A stretch of DNA of 64,000 nucleotides from Pomphorhynchus laevis (GCA_012934845.2 WNNJ02002244.1:1-64000); one strand, 5' to 3'; shown: positions 49,210 to 59,290, counted from the stretch's first letter. Numbers and translations are program-made. The notes: generated from the sequence alone by a model not told the origin.

Positions 49210-50705
49210 GCTAAAAAGGCTGTAACATTAGAGCTTTAAAATCAAAATTGTAACAAAAAATCTTTAAAATTAAAACTTTAACAGATTAATAACACAAATG
49301 TTTTAAAATGAAAACTGTGACAGAGAAGCTTTAAAATGAAAGCTTTAACAAAAATGCTTAAAAATGAAAACTTAAGATAAAGGTTTTAAGTGAAAACTGA
49401 GACATAAGAGATTTAATAATAATTTATTTAAAGTGGCAAATGTGTGGCAGCTACACGCTTACAACTACACTAACTAACAAAAATAAATCAAAGTCATACA
49501 GATAAATTAGTTAAATTGTTTAAATGGTATTGGATTTGGCGTTTGTAGTACGGCATTGATGTTTATTGGCGTATATGAATGGGCATATGATTCCACAACA
49601 GAGGAGCGGTCACCAGGAAGGAGCGGAATCCAAAGGAGGTAGAGTGGTTTGGGACATGTAAAAAAGGGAATTACGGGAACGCAAAGAACAGTAAACATAA
49701 CAAGAATTGTCGAGAGAAGGAAGGTTGAGAAATGAAGCGGTAGGAAAAGGTACAAGGCGGAAAGCAACGAGAAGAAGACGAATTTAAACACGACAATAAA
49801 TTGTAGACAAATCGAGAGACGCGAGATGGTGGGATGTATGATCAAAACGACGAAGACGGAGGAGAACTCGGACGGCTGCGTTTACGATGCGTTGTAGTGG
49901 AAGAAGAGTGGATTGAGGTGATTTGGAAAATAGACTAAGACAATAATCGAGTCAAGAAAAAAGGAGAGAAGATATAAGAGTCATACAAGAAGGGAAATCT
50001 ATCAATCTACGAATTTGACGGAGGTTGCGGAGTATCAAGGTAGATGAGCGTACTTTATCACTAACGAAAGGTTTAAGTGAAAGTCGGTTGTCGAAATGTA
50101 AGCCTAATAGAACGAGATTATCAACGATAGGAAAATAAAAAGTGTAACAGAAAACCTATAAATTAAAACTGTAACAGAACCTCTTTTGAATGAAAACTAA
50201 CATTAAAGCTTTTAAATGAAAACTAACAGGAAAGCTTTAAAATTAAAACTGTAAAAGAAAAGCTTTAAAATACAAACTGCATCAGAAAAGCTTTAAAATA
50301 AAAACGGCAACATAAAAACTTTTAAATTAAAATTGTAACATATAAGCTTTAAATTGAAAACTGTAGCATAAAAGCGTTCAAAGTTAAAGATTTTAAAAAG
50401 AGGTTGAATAAAAACTGTAACAGAATGCCTTTTAAATAAAAAGTATTATTCAGAAAATCATTATAAAATAAAAATTGTAGCAGGAAAGCTTTAAAATTAA
50501 AGTTTTAACAGAAAAGCTTTAAAATAAAAACTGTAACAAAATGCCTTTTAAATGAAAACTTTTCATTTAAAAAAAGTTTTCAGCTAAAAATTGTAACAGT
50601 AAACTTCTAAAATGAAAACTGTTACATAAAAGCCTTCAAATGAATACTGTAACAGAAAGGCTCTTAATGAAAACTTTAACAAAAAAACTTTTTAAGTTTT
50701 TAAGT
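49210..50705. repeat. Degenerate 27-28-bp minisatellite, split by a retroelement
   Basis: Units of the form AAAACTGTAACAGAAAAGCTTTAAAAT run from about 49210 to 49420 and again from about 50130 to 50700, with many point changes. Between them lies the CR1/L2-type RT fragment (49500-50116), so the retroelement went into a pre-existing array or was captured by it. Confidence 0.85.
49500..50116 (-). pseudogene. L2/CR1-type non-LTR RT, C-terminal part only
   Basis: The minus strand reads LGLHFDNRLSLKPFVSDKV, TLILRNLRQIRRLIDF, then after a frame change LDYCLSLFSKSPQSTLLPLQ, RIVNAAVRVLLRLRRFDH, SLRSRNSLFLHVPNHS and FRSFLVTAPLLWNHMPIHIR. This is the thumb and C-terminus of CR1/L2-clade polyproteins (SRLDYCN-x-LL, Q-x-x-x-NAAARVL, SLRS-x-x, APxLWNxLP-x-x-R). 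It is 5'-truncated and broken by at least two stops or shifts. The 112-codon minus frame at 49507-49845 is a different-frame shadow of it. Confidence 0.85.
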
Positions 50706-50874
50706 GCGAAGCTAATTTACAGATCAATCGCAAAAACAATTTGGAAAGCACAAATATGCGAACAATATTTTTTTTATATTTACAAATTAAATTTTATATG
50801 AATTCAAGGAGAGTGAGACCATTCCGCGTGAATTTCTTGTAAAACATGTGAGCCAGACGCGAAAGAATGACGAA

Positions 50875-50953
50875 TGCCGTTTCGTCATCACAATGACTCA
50901 TCAGTGCCAGATCCTTCCCACTACTGGATGCAGAGGAAAACTGGCAGACGGCA
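50875..50953 (-). ncRNA. Hammerhead ribozyme, type III topology, apparently intact
   Basis: Read on the minus strand: stem III 5' strand TGCCGT (50953-50948), cleavage base C at 50947 (GUC triplet), stem I TGCCAG (50946-50941) paired with CTGGCA (50910-50905) over a 30-nt arm that can fold further (UUCC/GGAA), core CTGATGA (50904-50898), stem II GTCAT-TGTG-ATGAC (50897-50884), core GAA (50883-50881), stem III 3' strand ACGGCA (50880-50875). Stem III is six Watson-Crick pairs and all core bases are present. Predicted cleavage lies between 50947 and 50946. Type III is common in plants and viroid-like RNAs and unusual in animals. Confidence 0.8.
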
Positions 50954-51047
50954 ATCAACGAATGAATCAATATGAATGATGTACTAGTACTCGATGATGT
51001 GACTAGAAATTTTCTAGTACATCATTCACATTGAATCATTCGTTGAT

Positions 51048-51125
51048 TGTCGTCTGCCAGTCCTCCTCTGCATCCAGTAGTGAAATGGATCTGCACTGAT
51101 GAGTCATTGTGATGACGAAACGGCA
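51048..51125 (+). ncRNA. Hammerhead ribozyme, type III, damaged sister copy
   Basis: The opposite arm: TGTCGT (51048-51053), C17 at 51054, TGCCAG (51055-51060), CTGCA (51091-51095), CTGATGA (51096-51102), stem II GTCATTGTGATGAC (51103-51116), GAA, ACGGCA (51120-51125). A one-base deletion in stem I (CTGCA for CTGGCA) and a G-U in stem III weaken it, but the core is intact. Confidence 0.7.
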
Positions 51126-51155
51126 TTCGTCATTCTTTTGCGTCGGGTCTAAATG

Positions 51156-52450
51156 TTTTGCATTGAATTTTATATGGTTTCTGAAAATAGTCCATTATCA
51201 ATATTAAGCGTTATGTCGTATTTTTTCTCGTGTTAACTTGATTAAAACGGAAAACATTTTATGTTTGAAATGCACAGCTTACTGTTGTTTCAATCAATTC
51301 ATTTAAATGTTTACGAATATCGAGTTGAAAGGGATGTGTAGTTTTGAAAATGCCAGTCGAATGCAATATTTTGTGATCCATGAAAAAATATGAATATAAT
51401 TTAAATTTTTTTTAAAAATTAAATGTTTAATAATCTGAATAACCCAGGATATACTGTATTGTTAATGGACTTTCAGTATTAGGTAACCAAAGGTCTAAAG
51501 AGACTATGCATTTCCACGAAATCTTAATAAGTCTACACATAGAGTTTGGTTTAAACGAGAACAACGATTTATTTATACATCTTCCAGCTTCATACCCTAT
51601 TCATTGCACAACGACTCAATCCACTCTAAAAGTATTAATTATAACTAAGAATTGAATCCTTGAATTCTTCCGCGTCAAAGAATGAAAATGTTGCTTTTTA
51701 TCAGAAATATAATTTTTGTGAATTATAATATATTTTTTAATAAATATATTTTATTTACATAATCAAATAAATTATATTATTTTTATTGATATCGTATATT
51801 TTTACGTATTATGAAAATAGACATTCAGAGATTGACCATTTTTAAATTGCAAACGGAGTTTAAAATTTTATTTAAACAAAGTGACGGCATATCTAATCTT
51901 CGAATTTCTATTTAATATGTAAATATTATATTAATAATTTACAATTTATAAAAAATATTATTTAATAAATACTGAAACATTTTGCAATAAGTAAAGGCGA
52001 GTATTTCGCAGCACAGTTTCGCCATTATCAAGAATCCATCAAAATATAATTTGGTATCTAGGTATCGGTATAAAGGTTATAGGTCAAGAGGAGGAACTGC
52101 TCTCGGTATCACTTCCACTTGAATGAAATAATAAATTGTCAATTTGAATAATATATGTTTCATTGTTTATAAAAGATCTGCTCTGCATATGCTAACCATG
52201 TATTTGATCATGTTTAGTCCGAACAGCATATTATAATAATATCATCTTAATATTTAAGAGAAAATAATCTTATTTAAGAAAAAATAATGTGGACGATACC
52301 TCTGTTTTTAAGCCGTGAATGAACAAGTGATTTCGGTTTCATCTTAAATCTTTAATAGATAATATTATATTTTATTATATTATTATAGTATTATATAAAA
52401 TAATATTTGATATTAATATTATATTAGCTCCTAGAGCACTAAACCATTCT
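51156..52450. other. No recognised gene
   Basis: A+T-rich. 51985-52040 holds TATTTCGCAGCACAGTTTCG followed by CCATTATCAAGAATCCATC, faintly like one arm of the 43455 foldback. Nothing else supported. Confidence 0.45.
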
Positions 52451-52454
52451 AAAG

Positions 52455-54090
52455 CACAATCAATGGATATTGCAAAGTCGTTGGAAATTGCGAATAGAAA
52501 TGCTGAACAATACCAACTTAAACATCAACAACTTGCTGCCTCAATTGAATTTCTCAATATCGATAAAGAAAAACATGAAATGAGAATGTCGGATATTTAT
52601 GTTGCCATATTTTTAAGAAAATGTTGGATTTGTGGAAATAATTGGCATTAAAGAAGATAACATTGTCAGGCGAAAGACACTAAATTTCTAAATTTTGGCA
52701 AGCTAGAACACTGGAAAATGTTTCCGCTATGTGTTTAAACAATTATCAGCAGATATTAAAATATGCACCGCATCAAAACGATCTCCCAATGAAGCAACAA
52801 ACATAACATCATAAATACGCGATATTGTTTTAACAATAAATCGATAAACACTGTCGGCAATTATTGATTTTGCAAGTTCAAGCAGCTATGTGAACACAAA
52901 AGTTGCACATTATCTTCAATTTACCATACACGAATATTATATTATTATTAACCTTGCGTTTTTAAATACACATATTTAAATACGAGGGCATTGCTTTGTT
53001 AATATACACATCAGCCAAAAGGAAATGAAGCTGTAAAGCTCAACATTTTAAAGGACCTTTGCCATACGTTATCCTAGGTCTTGACTCCCAAAGGTTTCAT
53101 GAAAGCATTCGTTTTGTCCACAATTGCGCATAAAGCGAATTTATTGTTCCTATAGAAAACAATACGTGCGACATCATGAAACCCGGCATGCTGAAAACTC
53201 CTCTTTTTGATTTTACGCCAAAATTCGTCAAGTCTAACGCCACTAAATCAAGAAAATTAGAACTAGATGTTCGGAAATTTACTCATTAAACAATGTGATT
53301 GAAACCTCTCGATCAACGTGGTTGGCTTAAGCTGTACACTTTAAAGGCGATTCGGAGCGCAGAGAGCAAATAATGGTTATTGGCTATTCAAAAACGGTCA
53401 ACAGATACACATCGCTTGACGCATATCCACTACCAAATCTACAAGATACCGTAAACAATACAGTTAAATATCGTGTATTTTCGATGTATAATCTCAAAAG
53501 CGCATATCATCAAATTGGGATTTTGAAGCAAAAATGGAAATACACGGCTTATGAGGCGAATCATATTTTAAAAAGTTCAAGAGATTACCCTTAGGAGGGA
53601 TAAACGAAGGCGACACATTCCAATGTGCAATTGATAACAAGATAGGCGAAGATGGTTTAATCTCTTCATACTCGAACTGGACAATGTCACAATAGCGTGT
53701 TTTGACAAGAAAAATCACGATCTTAATGTAAAGCGTTCTCTTCAAACAGCGAAATGCGAATTCTGACAATAAATCCAAATGTATGTCGTTTTCGTCAAAT
53801 TCATTAACTTACTGGGATATAACATAAGTAATAGAACAATTCGTTCTGATTCTGAGAGTTTACAATAACTCCTTGGAATGCCAATTCTTACAGATTTGAA
53901 GGGCCTTGCATGTATAATTGGAATGCTTGCATACTACTCTAGACCGATATACAATTTCGAATTGAAAGTCAAGATACTCTACAACTGTAGATGAGCTACA
54001 ACGGCAATTGATAGCAAGATAGGAGAAGATGGTTTTCGCTTTGTTAAAGCAAAACAAGTCTGCGCTGATAAATTGTTTCTTCACACATAG
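52455..54090 (+). pseudogene. Ty3/gypsy gag-pol remnant
   Basis: Gag end: helical 52463-52610, then CWICGNNWH and CQAKDTKFLNFGKLEHW, two CCHC zinc knuckles with some lost ligands. Pol: SRSTWLAQAVHFKGD (about 53311), GYSKTVNRYTSLDAYPLPNL (53380-53440), palm FSMYNLKSAYHQIG (about 53478-53520) in which the catalytic D of TIDL is now N, KYTAYEANH, then in shifted frames ISSYSNWTMSQ where YLDN would be expected and the connection region LLGYNISNRTIRSDSESLQ and GMLAYYSRPIYNFELK up to about 53970. Many stops and shifts. The protease is not recognisable, and RNase H and integrase are absent. It ends where the inverted hammerhead unit begins. Confidence 0.85.
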
Positions 54091-54129
54091 AATGACTGGG
54101 CATACGTGGCGACTTATAATTTTGCAAGA

Positions 54130-54500
54130 ATAATTCTGTTTTATTTTTAGTCTGATGAAAATATATAGAATGCTGTCTGTTGTTTATGCCTCCTTGTGAG
54201 GAAAACAGTAGTTAATTTATGAGTACACCATTGAGTGTCCCAGGGCAGGTGTAACAACAAATTATATTTTATATATTTGTACACTTTAAAGTGTCCCTGT
54301 AAAACAGCATTTCTATTAAAAGGAATTTAGTGCCTGATGCATGGTTAAACTGTAATAGTCACTGCCATGCACAGAGCTTATGCTAAATTTCCTCTGATGA
54401 TTCAGATTAAGGGTAGTTCTGTTTTTCAAGCTTTGGACATTGTTTAAGCGTGTGTTAAGGTGCCTATGGATGATTATTAAAGACACGGTACTGATGAGCA
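54130..54500 (+). repeat. Inverted, truncated copy of the 464-bp hammerhead unit
   Basis: Opposite orientation to 54762-55570: GTGTCCCAGGGCAGGTGTAA, TTTAGTGCCTGATGCATGG, TAAGCGTGTGTTAAGGTGCC, ending ACACGGTACTGATGAGCATA at 54500. The ribozyme's stem I and CTGATGA are kept, but the rest of the core is replaced by an alternating TA/CA tract. With the forward copies it forms a head-to-head arrangement, a layout common for Penelope-like insertions. Confidence 0.85.
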
Positions 54501-54762
54501 TATATATACATGTACATACATATATGTACATATATATGTACATATGTATGTATATATACATATATGTTTACAGCTGCACACAATGTATATATATTATATC
54601 ACTAAATTATTATATATAATATAATAATTAAATATAATTATATCATGATTATATTTATAATTATGATAATTATGATAATTATAATCATTATTATATTATA
54701 ATATAATAATATCACTAAATTATTATATTATTATAATATATTATATCACTATTATATCATAT
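54498..54762. repeat. Alternating purine-pyrimidine tract and TATAA low complexity
   Basis: 54498-54568 is a nearly pure alternation of TA, CA and TG (CATATATATACATGTACATA...), self-complementary and able to extrude a cruciform or form Z-like DNA. It is followed by ATTATAATTAT-rich sequence to 54762. It sits at the junction between the inverted and forward hammerhead units. Confidence 0.85.
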
Positions 54763-54962
54763 AATTTGTTGTTACACCTGTCCTGGGACACACAATGGTG
54801 TACTCGTAAATATATCACTATGTTTTCCTCATGAAGAGGCATAAACACCAGGCAGCATTCTATATATCCTCATCAGACTAAGAAATAGAACCGAATTATT
54901 CTTGCAATATTCAAAGTCGCTACGTTTGCCCAGTCATCCTATGTGTGACGACAAACTTCACA

Positions 54963-55004
54963 ACGGTATACGCGTTTCGCTCTAACGGAGCTCATCAGTA
55001 CCGT
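54963..55004 (-). ncRNA. Minimal type I hammerhead ribozyme (copy A)
   Basis: Minus strand: stem I ACGGTA (55004-54999), core CTGATGA (54998-54992), stem II GCTC-CGTTA-GAGC (54991-54979), GAA (54978-54976), stem III ACGCGT (54975-54970), cleavage base A at 54969 (GUA), then TACCGT (54968-54963) closing stem I with six pairs. Stem III is only AC/GU with a two-base loop, but ACGCGU is self-complementary, so two molecules can pair as in dimeric hammerheads of newt satellites and PLEs. All core bases match. Confidence 0.85.
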
Positions 55005-55426
55005 GACTTCTATAATCATCTATAGGCACCTTAACACACGCTTAAACAGTGTTTAAAGCTCGAAAAACAGAACTACCCTTAATCTAAATCATCGAAGGGA
55101 ATTAAGCATAAGCTCTGTGCATGGCAGTGACTATTACAGTTTAACCATGCATCAGGCACTAAATTCTTTTTAATAGAAATGCTGTTTAACAGGGACACTT
55201 AAAAGTGTGCAAATATATAAAATATAATTTGTTGTTACACCTGCCCTGGGACACTCACTGGTGTACTCATAAATATATCACTATGTTTTCCTCACGAAGA
55301 GACATAAACACAAGGCAGCATTCTAAATATCCTCATCAGATCAAGAAAGAGAACCGAATTATTCTCGCAATATTCAAAGTCGCTAAGTATGGCAAGTTAT
55401 CCTATGTGTGACGACAAGCTTCGACA

Positions 55427-55468
55427 ACGGTATACGCGTTTCGCTCTTACAGAGCTCATCAGTACCGT
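55427..55468 (-). ncRNA. Minimal type I hammerhead ribozyme (copy B)
   Basis: Same layout as copy A: ACGGTA (55468-55463), CTGATGA (55462-55456), stem II GCTC-TGTAA-GAGC (55455-55443), GAA (55442-55440), ACGCGT (55439-55434), A17 at 55433, TACCGT (55432-55427). The stem II loop differs from copy A (TGTAA versus CGTTA) while every paired and core base is kept, which suggests selection for structure. Cleavage at A and B would release a 464-nt RNA (55432 down to 54969). Confidence 0.85.
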
Positions 55469-55659
55469 GACTTTAATAATCATCTATAGGCACCTTAACA
55501 CACGCTTAAACATTGTTTAAAGCTCGAAAAACAGAACTACGCTTAATCTGAATCATCAGAGGGATGATTCTGCAATACACACTGCCGTGAATTCAACTAT
55601 AAAGTACGAGAAGCGTACTTTATAGTGAGGTTTAAACTTTCCAGTGAATTTACTTATTT

Positions 55660-57060
55660 CAGTCGAGAATTGATTTAATCATTTCTCTAATTTCGACAGG
55701 TGCGGGTGGTATGGGATTATTAAATGCGTCTTTACGTCACATATTGGTATGCGTGAGTTGTGGTGACGTCGTACACGTTCAATGTGTTGTTGGATTTGCC
55801 TGCCATGGTATCCCCTTCTAAGCAGCGTAGATGTCAGGTTCTGCATGAATGGTTCAATGTCAACACTCCTGTCGCAGTTATGGCTCATACGTAAAGCATC
55901 TCCGTAAGTTATCGACATCTTCATGCTAGTTAGGTGTTCACTAGTAGCATGTATGTAAGAAGTTGTGTTTTCCGGTTTTCGGTAGAACTTAGCGAAAAGT
56001 CTGCCTTTTTTTATTGAAAACCTCCGTATCTAAGAAGGGTAGGCTGGATCCGATCGTGTACGTGAGTTCTTAATGCCCATCTTTTTCATTTTAGAAGTAA
56101 ATTCGTGGGCAGTGCTTGGATCTTCGTACCAGACTACCAATATGTCATCATTGTGTTTTATTGCAGCTTTGGTTGCTGCTATCCCTTCTTCATATTGAAT
56201 GTTTGTATATAAGCTGTTGACATCTGCGGTGATGAGGCAAACTTGGTGGTCTTGTCAAGGTATCATGGCTAAACGCTTCTTTAGCTCAATCGAATTTGAG
56301 ATGTATGATGGGGTCGACATTGCAAGTTGCATAATTTGATCGTGAAGAAACCGCGCAAGGCGTTAAGTTGATGTACTAAAACTGCTGACGATTGATCTAC
56401 CAATGAATGCTCGCCCAGGTTAATGTACTTATGGAAGTAGATAAAATGCTCCGACTTTAGAATTCGACATTATCAGTGCTGCATATTCATGTGCTTGGAG
56501 TGACTTTTTTGCAACCTCACTCAGGAGAAAGTTTGAGATGGTTTCTGCGGCATCATTAAGTCGATCTTCAGTAGACACTTCGTATGTGGAGGAACTTAGC
56601 TTTCTAGTTCACTCTGTAATGTATTCAGACCTGCTCCCGATGACCGCTTGACAAATCTTATCCGCTCGCTTAATTATTATGCTTGAATCATTTCGGAGCT
56701 GTATTAATGCTCTTTGTAAATGCGGTGCGAGGTTGCAGGGTGAATGTCTCGTGACACCCTCTTTCACGTAGGGGGTCCATACACGCTTGACAAATAAGTT
56801 ATTGTACAAGACTTTATCAGACTCAGGAAGTTTAGATTGTTTGATGCTACTCGTTGTAGGTTGGTTGCTAGTGCGAATCTGTCAACAGGGTGATTAACAG
56901 CGAAGTTCAGCCCTAATTGTAGTAGCTCATCTTGATCTTCAGTTAGACAAATTCCTTCCGATGTTTCGATGGGTTTAGCGAGACCTCGCGTAGTAGATAC
57001 TGGTCGTAAGGGGTGACATCGTCGATTTAGATGATGTAGCAAATTTTGCAATTGTTCTGG
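55660..57060 (-). pseudogene. Penelope-like element RT, internally deleted
   Basis: Minus-strand order: N-terminal LTEDQDELLQLGLNFAVNHP (near 56930); LRNDSSIIIKRADK (the PLE KDKxIVIxxADKG block, near 56680); fragments like KYINLGEHSLVDQSS (near 56420) and ARFLHDQIMQLAMSTPSYIS; motif A ITADVNSLYTNIQYEEG (near 56220); immediately KHNDDILVVWYEDP (motif C, near 56150, with Y replaced by N); then KFYRKPENTTSYIHATS, YGDALRMSHNCDRSVDIE, LRRGYHGRQIQQHIERVR and IIPYHPHLSKLEK, the PLE C-terminal signature. RT motif B and about 150 residues between A and C are missing. Stops occur in between. The GIY-YIG endonuclease is not found downstream; hammerhead units lie there instead. Confidence 0.87.
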
Positions 57061-58425
57061 CTAGACTCGTAGGTGCGTCTATCTCGAAATCTTTCTAGCT
57101 TTTTTGTAAAGACATTTTTCGTAAAACCAGTGGTCGAGGGACGTACGTTCACGATTATAAACGTGTGCGTAGAAATTGCGCAGTATAACAATTATGCGCA
57201 TGGTGTATTCATCCAGAGCGAGATTCCATTACCTTTCCATCCGGTGACGATATTCCTTGACAACCAAGTTTCAATTGACAGTCATAGTGTTGTTTAACTT
57301 GGGGCCCTTTGGAGGTATACAATTTTTTGTGCAATATGTTAGAAACTGTCTATGAGCAAAAATTGTAGATCACTGCTGGGGATTTAGCTAGATCCAGGTT
57401 CGGATTCGGAAATTGATATTATATATATTAACTTTGTTTTTTGAACTTTTAGTGTATCTACACTCGCCCCGGGACACATACCGGTGTACTTGTGAGTTTG
57501 TGAGGTTTCTCCTATATATTGCAATACTTATATTCTCTCGGGACTCTTCTCTGTTGTAGGAAATGCGAGTCTGACCCGATTTTATTCCTTTCTCTCTGAC
57601 CTTATTCGCCAACATCAGATCACCTCTCATGACCTTATTCGCTGTCGGGTAGAAAAAGATACGTTGCTTAGAAGGGGGTTCCACTTTAATCCCATCAGAG
57701 TGGATTTCTTTCAGGCACCTATCTAACTCATACCTAGAATTGGTAATGAGAGTTTGACCGAATTTAATTCCTACCTCTCATCGCAAGGTACCGCGATACT
57801 TTCGACTACCTATAAACATCGTTTATTCAATCCCAATCAAACAAAACTAAAGGTTCTAGCTAAAATGCTACACTTTCCCAATCTATCACTTTCAGTCAGA
57901 CAGGCTCTCTCGAGCAAATATTAAAGCTCAGATATAAATCCCAGCTGAGTAAGGATAAGGTGAGCATTGCCAGTTTTAACGCTTATCAGTCTTCATTTGG
58001 AAGTTATTCAAGGAGAAGTTATTCTACTAGAGGGAGAGAGCTTTAGGTTTTTATTAATATTATATACCTTGATAAAGTTTTAGAGGAATTACTATCCCTT
58101 CACAATTATGGAGCCACTCAGTCTTTTCAATCAATCACCAACTGAGGTGACTCCATTAGCAGAGATTTATCTGTTGTTACAGATATCCTAAACTTCTGGG
58201 ACCATTTCCGGGCACCTCCAGATCCCACTCGTGTCTGTCAACCTTTGACAAACAGTCAGATAAATGAGGTCGCCATCACCATTTTTTCAATTACCATCGG
58301 ACGAGGCGGCTTTTAGCCACCTCGTCAGATAAAGCTGGCGTAATCATTAGGTGAAGGGTATTTTTAGCGAAGAAAAAATCGATAACATGTCCTAAAGATC
58401 TGCGGTCCATTCCGATGCTGAATTC
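57061..58425. other. Unassigned, GC-richer sequence next to the PLE
   Basis: 57465-57500 (CGCCCCGGGACACATACCGG) resembles the CCTGGGACAC-CA-TGGTGTACTC part of the 464-bp unit, so a diverged terminal repeat may lie here. The 98-codon minus frame at 57388-57684 and plus-strand strings such as FNSYLSSQGTAILSTTYKH near 57760 match no family I know. Confidence 0.4.
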
Positions 58426-58427
58426 CC

Positions 58428-59290
58428 TCATATCTTTTTACGAATAAGCGCTTGCGCGTAGTTATTATAGATATTATAACATATAAATGTATATCTAAAT
58501 CCAAATATAAAGTTAATTAATTTTACTAACGCTTCTTTAATATCTACTAAATCTAAATTTGTACTTTCTCGATCAAATAAAATCGCTATTATGTATATCG
58601 CTAAAATCACTGTATATGTATATCTTTTTCCGAATATAAGATTAATTAATTTTTCAACGCTTCTTTAATATCTACTAAATCTAGATTTGTATAAAGCGTA
58701 CTAAAATTGTACGTATTTAATATTTTAATATTTAATATTAAAAATATTAATATTAAATTTAGTTAAATATTTTAATATTTATTAAAATATTTAACGATTC
58801 TTATAATTTAATATTATCCGTATATTTATATTTACTTGATGGTTTAATTTTTGTAAGATATACGTTATAGTTATTATAACATATATATGTATATCTTTTT
58901 CCGAATATAAGGTTAATTAATTTTGCTGACTTATTAAAATAAGTCAGCTATAATTGGGCTACTATTACCACCCATTGGAACACCTTTTATTTGTCGAAAT
59001 ATAGATGTCCCTACCTTTAAACAATTTTGATTTATCCAAATATTTAAGGATTTTATTAATTCAATTTTATCCATATATTTATATTTATTTGATGGTTTAA
59101 TTTTTGTTAGATAGGCGTTATAATTATAACATATATATGTATATCTTTTTCCGAATATAAGATTAATTAATTTTTTCGACGCTTCTTTAATATCTACTAA
59201 ATCTAGATTTGTATAAAGCGTACTAAAATCGTACGTATTTATATTCTGAAAATTTATTCCTTTTGTGTGTAATATATATAATATATACAT
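58428..59290 (-). pseudogene. Second Penelope-like RT fragment with copied pieces
   Basis: The best frame (58934-59290) reads YDFSTLYTNLDLVDIKEASK (RT motif A), a spacer with FGKRYTYICYN, then TSIFRQIKGVPMGGNSSP and IIADLF (motif B and the following conserved LADLF), close to PLE-type RTs (DFSTLYT, GIPMGTNCAPLLADLFL) but a different lineage from 55660-57060. It is cut right after LADLF. The motif-A piece (TCTTTAATATCTACTAAATC on the + strand) recurs at about 58530, 58665 and 59190, and the KRYTYICYN piece also at 58884, so parts were copied locally. Confidence 0.7.

Larger units (their letters stand above)
50811..51155. repeat. Hammerhead-bearing foldback, imperfect arms
   Basis: The left arm starts GAGAGTGAGACCATTCCGCG, shared with 47072. 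Arms of about 130-150 bp face each other around a TAGTAC...TCTAGTACATCATTC centre that itself folds. Each arm carries one hammerhead pointing outward. The arms have diverged (for example ACTGGCAGACGG versus GTCGTCTGCCAG, GGATCTGGCA versus GGATCTGCA), so this copy is older than the perfect one in BICRA intron 7, but it retains more of the unit. Confidence 0.88.
54762..55570 (-). repeat. Tandem 464-bp hammerhead units (retrozyme or PLE-LTR-like)
   Basis: Two direct copies start TTTGTTGTTACACCTG at about 54767 and 55230 (period 463-464); the second is cut at about 55567. Shared order: GGGACAC-CA-TGGTGTACTC, TTTTCCTCA-GAAGAG-CATAAAC, CCTATGTGTGACGACAA, ribozyme, TAGGCACCTTAACACACGC, AACAGAACTAC-CTTAATCT, CATGCATCAGGCACTAAATT. 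No coding capacity. The ribozymes read on the minus strand, as does the PLE at 55660-57060 immediately upstream in that sense, so the units may be that element's terminal repeats or a non-autonomous partner. Confidence 0.88.

Noticed and set aside
49507-49845. 112-codon hydrophobic minus frame as a membrane protein
   Set aside because: The neighbouring frame on the same strand gives the clear L2/CR1 RT C-terminus; this is its out-of-frame shadow.
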